Source: Sarcocystis neurona
Lineage: Eukaryota; Apicomplexa; Conoidasida; Eucoccidiorida; Sarcocystidae
Length of the DNA: 64,000 nt
Reading direction: 5' to 3'
Assembly: GCA_000727475.1 (NCBI GenBank)
Contig: KL647314.1
Location: 774,812 to 838,811 of the forward strand
Shown here: piece after piece, positions 50,317 through 62,470 of the stretch
Position numbering within the stretch: position 1 is the first letter of the stretch
Layout of the letters: every line of letters starts with the position of its first letter
The notes under the pieces: generated by a model
Databases searched by the model: none
What the model was told of the DNA's origin: nothing
What the model saw: the letters and a program-made list of their open reading frames with translations, nothing else
Program-made: the position numbers and the translations under genes

Positions 50317-50711
50317 CTTCGTATCAAAAATATGAATGCGTGTTGTGTGGATACATTAGATGCGACATCGTGTAGAAAGTGCTGTGCGTGGTGATACAAG
50401 CGAGTGTTCCTACACTGGAGCCACGACGCGATGAACAGTTTTTTGGATTGCAGTCGACCGACCGAAGGATGATTTTTGAACACACCTTCTGTAAGTATCA
50501 GGTATTCAAAGACACATATTAGGTAAATGAGGCAAAGAGCTGCGGTACGAGGTAGTCACGGTGTGGCACCGGATAGCTGGCACACCACAGGATTTACAAA
50601 GTCGACAGTTATGCTGCGTAGTGCGTCGAAGTTTACCCCCGTGGTAGTATCCGAAGAGCTGGAAATAATCTACAGGTTGCTTCAACAAGATCCACACAGG
50701 TGCCCAAAGAA

Positions 50712-50731
50712 TTACACACACACACACACAC
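50712..50731. repeat. CA dinucleotide run
   Basis: An uninterrupted CA repeat of about 20 bp. Confidence 0.9.
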
Positions 50732-50804
50732 CAAATACATACATGTGTACGTGCATCTGCTGTCTGTGTTGTGATGATGGCAACCCGGAGCGCCAGTGCC
50801 TCAC

Positions 50805-51022
50805 TTTCCTCTGTAAAATATCGACAGAAGCAAGAGACACCAGTGCTCTACTGCTGATACAGCCTTCGATACGAGGAGGTAGCTCTACGTATTCCATATC
50901 GGTGGCTTTCGAAAGACTTTTTGCGCGGAGAACGTGTTTGTGGCTTGCCTCCTGCCGGGATGTATACACCGCAACAGCGACATCGCTAGGCGTAGCAGCT
51001 ACCGGACACTTGCGAGTTCGGC
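50805..51022 (-). CDS. Candidate minus-strand internal exon
   Basis: On the minus strand, a T-rich acceptor ending gacacag is followed by about 72 open codons including ATPSDVAVAVYTSRQEASH and YVELPPRIEGCISSRALVSL, then a donor AAA|gtgagg (phase 0). The composition is protein-like. It could belong with the terminal exon at 50,316-50,221, but intermediate exons are missing. The product is unknown. Confidence 0.4.
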
Positions 51023-51257
51023 CTGTGTCGGTGCTCAAATGCAAAAAAAGTTGAGCGTCTACACTGAGTAGTTAGGGATGCAAAGGCAGATAGACCGTGC
51101 AGGAGTAGATCTACCCTCCGCTACGTATCGTGAAAACAAAATACCGCTTATGGACGCCCAGTACACAGAAACGAAACCTGAAGGATGTTTTGGCAGAGCA
51201 TCTAGGGAGAGGGACCATACACGTGTAAAAAAATTTATAAATGCGCGTACGAACATT

Positions 51258-52343
51258 TCAGAGGAACACTCTTCGGCGCGGCCGTAATTTTCCACCGTAC
51301 GCTCTGAGCGGCAGTATGTACGCAGTTAGCAGTGACTCCATGGTCATTTGTGCCGTTAGCTCATCCGGGCGCGACCGGCGGGAAGGACTCGCATGCGGTG
51401 AGCATTCTGCTGGTTGGCTGGAAGCGCGGTCCGGCGGCTGTTGTTCCTCCGTAACATAGATTACCGCAGTGTCTTCCGTCAAATCCTCATCGACTTCGAC
51501 GGCGGGGTTGCACGCGGGTCGATACTGCGGCGGCACGTGGCTACAGCCGTCTGTCAATGAAGGTTGTACGTTCCTAATGCCGCATATGAGGTTACAGCTA
51601 TTTGAGCTGCAGATTTGCCCCAGGCGTAGGTCAAGACGTTATATAGTGGACTACTTCCCTTTTCACCTCTAATTTTGCCTGGTTGCGTTGCACTTTGGAT
51701 CGTGACGAATACAAGAAAAACTGCGTTAGTTTCAGCGGATTTTGCTGCCGTACACCCGCAGCGCGCACAAGACGAGACAGATGACGTGCGAGAGAGTCGC
51801 AGTCGTCTCAGTACGCTATAGCGTCTCTACGTTTGTCTACGAAATTCGGATGGGGGGGGAGAAAGCTGGTGTAACTGGTGAACTGGGGTCGCTCCAGCCA
51901 CTCGGTCGAGATTCCTGTGTAGGGGAACGGCAGTGAACCGGGACCTCGCCCTTTAGGTACAAAAGTGTAATTACCGTACTTCAACCGGGGTCAACATCGC
52001 TTTTTCGCTCTGTGGACGGTCGTATGAACTAGGCGTTGCTTGGACCAGGTGCGCGGACGCAGCTAGATTCGAAGAAGTTTGCACGGTCCAGGACAGACTC
52101 CCTTTCTTCGACGTATTCCTGTAGATTCTGCTTTACTTGACCACTTTTTTCGGTAAGTCTTATCTTCGGATGCTTCAATTCGTACGTGGCGACACCTCTA
52201 AATTTTTCTTGTGGGTAGCTGCGGTGAGTGTGAAGCGCTGTGTACGGTTGTTACACATGAATAACTTCTGTCTGGTTTGAAGTCGTGCTTCTCTTCGTGA
52301 GGTCAAACCTCGTTTGACAACGCGCAAAGCGTAGGATCTCCAT
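51258..52343 (-). CDS. Small unknown protein with ultrashort introns
   Basis: I do not recognise this gene. Minus-strand exons are 52,343-52,255, 52,218-52,059, 52,009-51,975 and 51,573-51,258, a total of 600 nt and 199 residues with all phases matching. It starts at ATG (MEILRFARCQTRFDLTK). Exons 1-2 join as TEVIHV to YPQEKFRGVATYELKHPKI, followed by a charged helix (QNLQEYVEERESVLDRANFF). Exon 4 has an acidic block (VEVDEDLTEDTAVIYVTEE) and ends with basic residues. Introns 1 and 2 are only 36 and 49 nt, unusually short. Another possible small exon (about 51,910-51,833) could replace exon 3. There is no signal peptide or membrane segment. Exon 2 is the best-supported part. Confidence 0.5.
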
Positions 52344-52445
52344 TACTGCGTCGTAATTCAAATTTCGTGGCTCCCTGTTCTTCTCTGGCAAGCAGCTAGA
52401 TCACTGTAATGTTTCGTGCCATTAAGGAACCTCACACGCTGCGTG
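52344..52445. promoter_or_regulatory. Possible shared divergent promoter
   Basis: About 102 bp separates the proposed start codons of the minus-strand small gene and the plus-strand C2-like gene. No known promoter motif was recognised. The call rests only on geometry and on both start choices being right. Confidence 0.25.
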
Positions 52446-55400
52446 ATGTGTGGCGGATTCGTGCGCTGGATGTTTGAAGTCGGATCCTTGCTGCTGCTGA
52501 ATTTCTGTGCACAGTCGGCTTTCAAGTCACACTTCGATTTGAATATCTGAGGTCAAGTGTACGTGTTGCGTGACTTCCGCACTTCTCGAGAGTTTCTATC
52601 CTTGTGTGTAGGCCGCCTCCCTCGATAAAAGGGGATGAGGGTGCCGGTTCACCTGCAGTCACTCCAGTTCCTCCGAAACTAGCTGAGCGGTTTGCACCTC
52701 CGCGTCTCCTGCTCTGCATACGTACGTATACGTGCGTGTTGCAGGTAAAGCCTTTGCCGCGAACCCGTCTTAACGTACCAATTTTAGCAGCTGATACCTC
52801 GGAAGACTCGTCTGGTGTCACTTCTTAACTTTGGCTCATTGCCGGTGTAGTAGACGACCATCCAAGCCAGGCGGGATTGCGAGCTAACAGGTGGTTGTCA
52901 GTCTGTCACTGCATCTATATGGGGCACAGCTATTTTTTGAAAAGTCGCTCACTAAATTGTGTCTTTGCCTGGTGGCATGCGTGTCCTGAAATTTCTTCCG
53001 ACAGGGAAAGTTGAGGACCAGACGAAGATGGACACAAACGAGGAGTGGAGGGTCGACGGCGACCGATCCGAACGAGAGGAGGCAGAAGAGGAAGAGGAGG
53101 GGGGGGAGGGAGAGGAGGGCGTAAAACTGTTCGACTTTGATGTGCACGGAAGGAAGCATAAGGACGACAGGGTACGACTCTTGTTTCTGAATTATCCTCC
53201 GCAAACGCCCACGATCCGTTACGGATCGCAGCTGAGACATCGCTTCGCTTCTTTAGTAATAACCGTAAAATGCACACTATTCTTCTGTAATTGACAAATC
53301 ATACCATCGGGTCACAGACAGTTTTTGGCAGGTTACCTCTCCTAGCGCAGAGTTTCGTGTCCATTTGACTCGTCCTTGTACACCTACGACGAGTAGTCGT
53401 ACCGCAGCGGGCTGCACTGCAGTGACTGCACTGCACACGCAGGTGGGTTTGTGGTTTCCTTGGTATTTCCTTCTGCTGGTCCACTCTGGAGTTTGGCTTT
53501 TTGTAGGCAGTCAGAGTCACCTGCGGGTTTCCCAAAGAATACAGATCATTCAGCCTCGGATGCATCTTCTGTTGACAACTGCGGAGGTGTGTACATGAAG
53601 CTCTATTCCGCTGCCTGCTCCTGGAGATAAAGCATGTTGTCTGACAAGTGCCCAGCGTTTCGCGTACATCGTCGGTGGGCCACGCACAACTGTGTTCCCA
53701 GCAGTCGACTGCGTGGCCCCCTGTGCCTCACGCACGCATATTCTACACCTTCGTGTATGTCTAGGTGAACAAGTTCGTTTTCCTTAATCCGCCTTGACGC
53801 TAAACCTGCGTCTCATGTACCTCAAAAAACTCCCGCTCGGGCACATATACATATATATACATATACGTGTATATATACGTACACGTATGCAGGCGCGTAG
53901 ATTTGAAACTACGTGTGTACTGATGGTGTGACTGTGCTTATAATATTTTCCCGTAGTATGGCGCTGGCTTCGGTTCATCCGAATCAGAGACGTCGGAGAC
54001 GACGTCTACGACGGAGTCGAGCAGCTCGACGACCACAACGACAAGCGAAGGCGCTTCTGAAAGCAGTTATGAATTTGATGATGAGGACTTGGCGGAGCTC
54101 CAGAGAGTGAGCCATCGACATTCGGTCGTTTTTTAAAAACGGCTTTCTCGGACTGCCTCTGCGTAGAAGGAGGACATTTGTTTTCTCTGCTTCTAAGTGT
54201 GATGTGGAGTGTCTACTCATGTGTGTCTGCTCGCATTTCTCTCTGTCTTGTGCGTGCGTTGCTCTCCCTGTTTTTCCACGCCGCTCACTCTTCGTCTCTG
54301 AGCGTACACTTACTATTAGAATATCTGTCTGTTTGTGTCCTTGTCGATGTCTGTGCAAGTTTCCTGCCATTTCTCGGTATGCATATTCGTCTCCTTTCAC
54401 TTCTGTCTCCGTACGTACAGCTGTATGCGCTCCCGTAGCCATGTTCACGGGGTTCGTATATAGGCACACACGGGCTATTCTCGAGTTTCGTTCTGTTGCG
54501 CCGCGGACTGTGTACATCGCCCAGTGAAATGCATGTATATTTACACATGTGTATATACTCTCGCGTACGTACACCTGCAAGTACTGTGTGCATGAATGCT
54601 AATACACATATGTGTAACGGGCCTTCGAGTGGTCATACACCACTTCGTACTATGCGTAATTAGATGACCACTAGGTTCTTATGCAGTGAACTCATACTGG
54701 TGTAGGCATGTATGACTCTCCACGTTCACGTTTGCCTGTCTGTGCACCTGAAGTTGTTCGAAAATGAATTGTTCCTTCTGAATATTTGCGGAATCTGGGA
54801 CTCGTCAATATGCCACGTGTGTGCCTCCTTTTGGTCGTGTACATATATATATATATACACATATATATTCATATCTATATATATATATCTACCTATCTAT
54901 CTGTCTATCTATCTATATATATATATATATATGTATATGTGTATATGTGTGACCTTGTGAGTCACACATGTAAGCATGACGATCAAGACTTTGAGTGCGG
55001 TGGGTAGATGGAACCCCCCGTTGTCAACTGTGTGGTATCTGTGTCAACAGCTGAGACGTAACAACAGGCCGGATGCGCCGATGGATCCAATGAGCAGGCA
55101 GCGGTTGTGGGAGAGCTCGTTCTTCATCAACTCGTTCATGAACCTTGAGAACAAACAGCAGTACTTCTTCTACACCATTACCTTTGGTCACATCAACAGG
55201 TACTGTCTTTCATCCTGTGCAGATGTTTCTTAGGTTCCCTCCAGTGCTGTTGTGCTCGATGGGGCGCTACGTGGGCTACTGTGAATGATTATACACGTAT
55301 GAAAATACACTTCTGCCGTTGTACTAGCGCTTCTTCGGCTGTGGCTCCTCGTGGCGTCCCCTCCCCCTGAAAAAGATGTGTCCTACATATACTCTGCTAC

Positions 55401-58400
55401 TGCTGCGATGGGAAATGAGATTTGCAGTGCGCGTAGATGTTCCCGGCGTCACTGCTGTCCTGCTGCTGTTGGTAAGTTTGCCAGTAGGAGGTGAGGTCTG
55501 TACGTTCATGGGACGGATCCCTGGGTTGCTGTTGGAGGTTGCTACCGTCACCGCTGCGCCGGAACTTTTCTCCCCTTGTTGGTTGTCTCATATGTAATTC
55601 AGCTCGTGCCCCTGTGCTGGCGCAGCGTGCCATTCCAGCAGACCGTCTTCTGTCTTCTTATTCTCGTGTATAGGTCGTTTTATCGTACTCACGCCCCAAT
55701 GTCAGGGGGCTCACCGAATGCCTTCCGTAGATGCGCTGCAGTAAAGAGTCTTCGCAAGGGGGAAAATGGCAGTCGACAAGCTTTGCCGCTAGCGGTGCTC
55801 CTTGTGGAAGACAATTTCTCAGAAACGTTCAGTGGAGTATTTGTAGGTATGCCGTGGTGGCGGGGATAGAACAGCCAGTTAGTAGAGCTTGCTTAAGCTA
55901 TCCCGTACTTACTTGCTGAAGAAGTACCTGTGTGTGAACGTGAAGACGCTGGGTAACTCCCGTGCACTTGACTAATATGTGGGTCCTACTAATACTTACG
56001 TCGGTCTCAGTAGTACTACCCTTCGACGTGGTGGACACGCAAACCGTTACATGTGTGTAAATCTGTCGACTCGATCATGCGTCGGCCGGGCGTCGTACCA
56101 GCTCGTGTGTGCAACGCGGGAGATAAGCACTTTACGTGGGTGCTAACTATAAAATTACGTACCCTTCTTCTTGTTGCCTCTATGCAGATACAGGATGTCC
56201 ATATATTTCTCTTCGCCCGTCCGTCTGTCTCTCCCCACTGGTAGTCTCTCCGTGCTTCATATACGGCGTGAGTTGTCTCTCCGTGCTTCATATACGGCGT
56301 GAATTTGTCTACGAGTTGAATCTCGTGTAGTGTGTCTTCTCCGGGAACCTCCTGCACAACGCCGTCTGCGCAGCAGAGGTGGAATATGCACTGCGCAGTC
56401 TCAAGTCTGTGTGTGCTCCACGAAAAGCTTTCATAACTCTATTGGTGCGAGGGCCTCTCCGGCCTCAACAAAGCCAAGGCAATGCAACTTGCAGTTGACG
56501 TTTTTTTTGCTTCTTTTGCCTTTAGTGTGGGTGCGTCCTCTTTCACAACTCGTTTACCAGTAATTGCGTCTGCAACGATGATTCGTTTATGCTCAAGCGT
56601 TTCTTGGGAATCAAACTCTCTCTACAAACGTGTCTGCGTCCTCACAGCACACGGGCGACTCATCCCTGCTCCGTAAATTTTTTCACTGAAGAGGCACGAC
56701 AAACCCCTGCTCTACAAATATATGCGTTTGAGGGTCTTGCAGTCAACACCGTCGATTCAGCGTCCTCTTGGTGGTGGTCGTAGCTTTCTCTGTGGATGCA
56801 GCAGGATAGCGCCGTAGGACTCGAGCTTTCTATACTCGTCTCCTCTGCTCCACGCGGGCAGTCTTTGTCTGCACCGATGACGCATAAGTGAGTACTTTTG
56901 TCGTGCCTCCGCGTACATGTATTTGTCGACGTGCCTATGCCTGTGAACTGTTTTCTTTACTTCGCTGTCCGTCTCCTTGCTTCTCTTTTCCTGCGTTTTG
57001 TCGTTCCTCTGTGCATCCGTCACATGTGCACTATGACTGGGTACGAGTTCGAATTCTGCGCCTTCGACGCCTCTTTCTTTGTTTCTGTGTTTTGCTGCCA
57101 TCGCGTCGTCGACGCGTTGTCTTTGTTTTTGTGTTTTGCTTCCATGGCGTGTCTCTGTCTGGACGAAGGTCGCGTCATATCCAAGGAACACTTCGTCGGC
57201 GAACGCTGTACACACCGGGTTACTTGCTGCGTCCGGGGGAGCTCCGACCGCTGGCTGCGCCGCTAGTGGTGTGGCCATTTAAAGTGTTTCTGCTTCCGTA
57301 TAATCAGCTGAAATTCTTCTGCGTGACGATAGAAATGTGGAAAATCAATGAGATCTCTTTCAACACACTATATGCCAGCACCCGCCTCACGCTGCAAGAG
57401 ATCGTTGATTCGGAGCACGAGTTCCAGCTGATGCTTAAAAGAAAACTGCCGGGCAAGAAACGCAGCTACGAAGTCCACAAGCTACGCGTAAGTCACACAC
57501 CTGGGGAGGCTGCCGGTGATCAGCTGTTGTCGTTGGTCTTGCTGCTGCAGCTAAGGAAAGGCTGCTGCTGCGTGGGGACTCAGAGAAATACCGCCGCTTA
57601 TTACTCTGCTGGTGCATAGAGGTTCAGCAGCTGCTGGTGGGACTGCTGAGCGGTGGAGGAGTCAGCGTTATTTTCTGCTTTACCTTCACGGTTCTCACCC
57701 GTTTTGTTTTAGGGCCAGCATTCGCAACAGCAGAGCGTTTCTTGTTGCAGCGCTTGGGAGTGTTCTCACTGGTGAAGTGCTAGCGCTGTTATTCTGGCCA
57801 GCGCGGCTGTAGCGGCTTCCTTTTTTACTGATTTCACTGCAGCTGGGCCGAGTGGAGAAGGGGAGCTACCGGGAGACGTCTGCAGAGACGCGTATGGATG
57901 TGCAAGCGTATATTTCTGTCTGCCTAGGTGCCTGTCTCCTCATCCGTCTATCTCTCCCTCTTTCTCTCGCTCTCCCTCTATATTTTCGCCTACGTGTGTG
58001 ATAAATGAAATGACGTGGGAAGAAGCCGGTGATTTGTGCGTGGGGCTTGGTGGATTTGTTTGAGAGCGGACTAGTGGTTTATTTGTCGCTCCCCGGTGAA
58101 CGCGTGCGTAGCCTCTTCTGCGGTTTCGTTCGGGTGTTTAGTACTCGTAACGTAGTGCCCGTCGCTGAAAAAGTCCGCGTTCCACTGGAGCTGAGAAAGC
58201 GTTGTCAGTTTCTAGACGGTCGCTAGGCACCTCAAGCGGCCGTTCGCTACATTTGCCGTGGCCCCGGCGTTTGCCCACATTACCGCTTCTGAGCTGAAGG
58301 AGAGAGAAAATGTCTGCCAGCAAGTCCTGGGAGGGAGCAACTGAGGTCACTGTCACGTTTCACTACACCCGATCTCGCCCTGTAACCTTTCGAAAGGTTG

Positions 58401-61400
58401 TTAATATGCCAGAGCGCTTCTTCTAGCTGTGGGGTGTCACCATTGGTGGGTACGAACACCAAGCACACACGTACATGCGTATATATATAGAGAGTAAGGG
58501 ACACGAGTGGATCGGGTCGTGATTGGGTAGTGGTGTTTCCTGGTGCTCGAAGTTTCTAGGAAGGACGCCCGTTATGCAAAAGAGTGTCACGCTTCAGTCG
58601 AGTATCTGGCTGTCGACAGTCATTTTTGTTCGGAAATGAGTCGCTGTATTTTTTTTCTGCCGTTTTGTGCTTATTTAAATGAGTGGATATCTTTGCTCTG
58701 TGTATGCTGTGTGGCTCATTACCACAAGACACTGCCTTAGATGTATGTGCACCAAGAACAGAGGAGGGAGGGGTCATCCCAGGTTTTTTGCTGTAGATCT
58801 TTGCTTCTTCCGTATCACACCGTAACAGAAGTTACCATGATTCATGCTTGTTCCCACTCTGGCTTAAAATACATTACGCGTTTCTGCCGTCGATTTGGTC
58901 TGTTTGCGTGCGCCTCCTCCTTCAGCTGTCGCTACAGCTCAGTGAGGTATTCGATATCGACTTGGTCATGGATAGTTGGTGGTTCTTGCCCGATCGCGCG
59001 ATGCCCGCGCAGATACGAAAAATTCCGAAGCAACTGCTGTTCGACGTCCCCGTTCAAGGCAGGTACGAAGCGGCGCAGCGCTGGCGCGTCCCGTTGCTGT
59101 CGTTTCAGGCCTATCTATACGGTTGGACGCACACACGTATGTATGTATAGATACCCCAGTTCATGGAGAGGTGGATGCACACAAATGTAGACGTGCATAG
59201 GTGGCGTATTTCTCTACGTACATATATTCATGTCGAGCGCGAAAGAGTGGACAGGCGCGAGCACTTCGATACCTGGGAAACGCCTTTACGCATGTCTGGC
59301 GCCGTAGTAGGACTACGGCAGGTCTCACCACTGACGATATGTATGTAGAGAGGTAGTGTCGTCTGCCCCCCACGCACACAACAAACAAGCAAAGCCGTAA
59401 ACTTGGGAATATCTCTGTGTACGGGGGGCACCACAGACAACCTGCTGTGTAGGCACTTAAAACGCGTAGTTTCTACACTTCTTCAACGGTTCAGGATTAT
59501 CTGGCTACAGCTGAAGCGCAGCTATTCACTCGAGCGTGCGGAAATGCCACTGCTACCCACGCAGGTGCATACCCCTGCACACACCAGTCTGCTCTGAGTA
59601 ACGGCAGCAGAAATTGCAAATTATCTTTCTCAGTCTGTCTGTCTGTCTGTCTCTCTTCGTGTGGAGTCCGAGGCACCTCCTGAAGAAGACTTCTTCATCT
59701 TCGCTCTCCCAGTACCCCTCCTTTCACCTACACACTGCTTCTCATACAACGGAGACGCGAGCTGTGGAAGCCGCAGTAGCCTCACGTGCAGAAGTAGACT
59801 CGGGCACCAGCAGTCTGCCAGGAACCTTACTGATCCGGTGCAGTCTCCTTCTGGATTATAAAAATATTTATTTTCTTGTTACTAGTGGGTACGTAGGCCT
59901 CCCTCGTTACTTTTGTGATAGACAAGAGTGCTGTGCATGTGATGAGGCGCAAATACACTTTCCTCCACAGAGACGCTCACTGAGGCTGTGAGCTTGAGTT
60001 CGTAAGGGAAGCTCTGCCTGAGGTCCGTACCGCATACTCCTGTCGGTGAGCAGGCGTGGCGGCAGGCGAGAAACTCCAGAGAAAAAGAGGCAGATGCAGA
60101 ACGACACACACACACACACATATACACAGTCACCCTTCCATATATACCTGTTTATCGGTCTGGAAAGGCAGCTCTGCAAAAACGTACACACGCTTCTCCC
60201 TGTCTACTACTACTACTACTAGTACTAGTCCTACTACCTGTGTCTCTGTGTCCGTCTCCATCGTCCCACCTGACAGTCTCTGTCTTCCTCACTCTCCCGC
60301 ATCTTCGTTCTTTTCTTCTTCCCTTCCTCTCTCTTTTCGTCTCTCTCTCTCTTCCCATATTTTCATATGTGTGACATATGGATCGACGTGCATGCTCTGT
60401 ATCTCGGCCGCCTCTCTGGGTTGCAGGTCGTTGCAGAGGAATCGAGAGCGCACCAACATCAGCACCAACAACTACTGGTTCCGAGCCGGGGCGTTTCGAT
60501 ACCGAGGCACGCTTCAGGCCATCACCAACAACTACATTACCGTTATCGTATGTCCACGCTGGAAAAGCTGCCGTTCACCTGCGCACGCAAATACATATAA
60601 GGGGGGCATGGGCGCCACAAGTGTATACACTCATTACTTCGCTTCTTCTTCTCTGTGTCTCTGTCTTCGTGCTGGGTGCACCTAGACGGCACACCACCTG
60701 CGTCGTCGCGTGCCTTCCGCACTTTCCTGGCACTCCGCGACGTTCAATACACATCCGTGTGTGCATACATGCCGTGTTACATTTGCTCTCGTGTTTGTCT
60801 ATATATACACATATAAAACATATATGTGTACGCTTGTCCCTCGGTCTCCCTGTCCCGGTGGCGAACATGTATATAGGTGTATCACTAGCTGCGTTTTCAA
60901 ACATAGATATGTGGTCGCGTCTACGTACATCCGTGCACGTTGACGCGTGTCACTACGCTGCGTCCGTGGACATGTGTGCACATATATATATATATTGTAT
61001 ACATTAGATATACATGCACACCCAAGGCACGTATATATAAGCCGTCTGTCTACTATACGTATAGTAGACAGAAGGCGTACATATGCGTGTGAACGTCTAC
61101 GTTTTCTGTATTGTTTTCCCTATGTTGTGTCGAAACGTATATAGTTTTGTGTGTTAGTGCGTGTGCGCGCAAACATATATCTTTCGTTAGGTGCGTAGAG
61201 GACGGGTGAGTTCACGCCTTGCAGACTTGCTCTAGTGTCTGCGTCTTTGTTTGGTCACCTGTTTCGCCAGATTCTTTATCCTTCCGGATCCATTCGATTG
61301 AAATATTCTTGAGCTGTTTCTTCGTTTGTGCACATAGTTCTATGCGTTTGTGGGTGTATGGGTAGGTCTGCGTGTGTGTGTCATCGCGGAAAAGACAGGT

Positions 61401-62438
61401 ATTTGGTGAGAGTTATCTGTCTAATGAATTTGTTGCTTCTCCCTCTGCATTGGCCTTTTCCTCCGTCTGAAGAAACCACCTGCATTCGCCTGCCTCCAGC
61501 GACTCTTCCCCTGTGTACGAACACCATGAAACAACAATCTACGTATGTGCATCTCTATATACGTATGTATATCTATATATGTACGTGGTTGCCGGAGAGC
61601 CTGTAAATGCGTGTGAAGAGATACTCTCACACTTGGATCAACTGATGTTTATGCGCAGTTATCGTATTGTATATATGCGCAGTCGTCGATGGGGTCTGTT
61701 CTCGCGAAAGTGCGTGCCCTTCTATCTTTGCGGAGACTATTAATTATTAGCCTACACACGCAGGCACCCGTCTGTATTACATCTTGCGTCGCCCTTTGTC
61801 TCTTTCTCGCCCTTCTCTGGCTATAATAGAGTTATGTGTATCGATCCAGGCAAGCGTATTCGTAGTAGGTGCCACTAACCGCAGCTACACCCTGTGATCA
61901 GCTGTTCAATATACAGCAACAGGAGTGTATTTGACTGCAGCAGAAAACGACACAGTGCCCTGCCGCGAAGCGTGGCTTTCCCGCTGTGTTTCTATGTGGG
62001 CAAATAAAACTGCTGTACGTTTCGCAAGTGCTCAGGATTTCCTCCGGGGTTACCTACATGTGTCGTCCTGTTTGACGTGCCTGCCATCAGCTGCTTTCGA
62101 CGAAGCCGAACGAATGGTACCGCCCCCCCACGCAGCTCGGCATTTGCATCATGGCACTGAAATCTGTGCTGCAGTATCCGCTCACCAGGTAAAAATTCTG
62201 TCTTCGCTCGATCTGCGCACATTTATATATATATATATATCTTTCAACCTGTGTATAAATTACCTTCACGCACTTTTATTTGTCTATATCTCTCCATATG
62301 TATCGGGATAGGCGCCTTATTCTCTCTGTGTGTGTACAGACATCCATACGTCTACGTGTGTGTCTCTGTGAAGTTAGCGTAGTCTCAGGTGTGTTAATAA
62401 ATATGCATATATATATATGTATATAAGAGGATATGTGG

Positions 62439-62470
<32 letters not shown>

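Noticed and set aside
51059..51295. Overlapping open frames on both strands (51,078-51,287 plus and 51,295-51,059 minus)
   Set aside because: Both look protein-like, but neither joins in phase to neighbouring candidates. The strand cannot be decided, so neither was listed.
56757..57278. 173-codon minus-strand frame
   Set aside because: It lies opposite a pyrimidine-rich intron and the start of a well-supported plus-strand exon; its Arg/Lys/Glu richness is the antisense of C/T-rich DNA.
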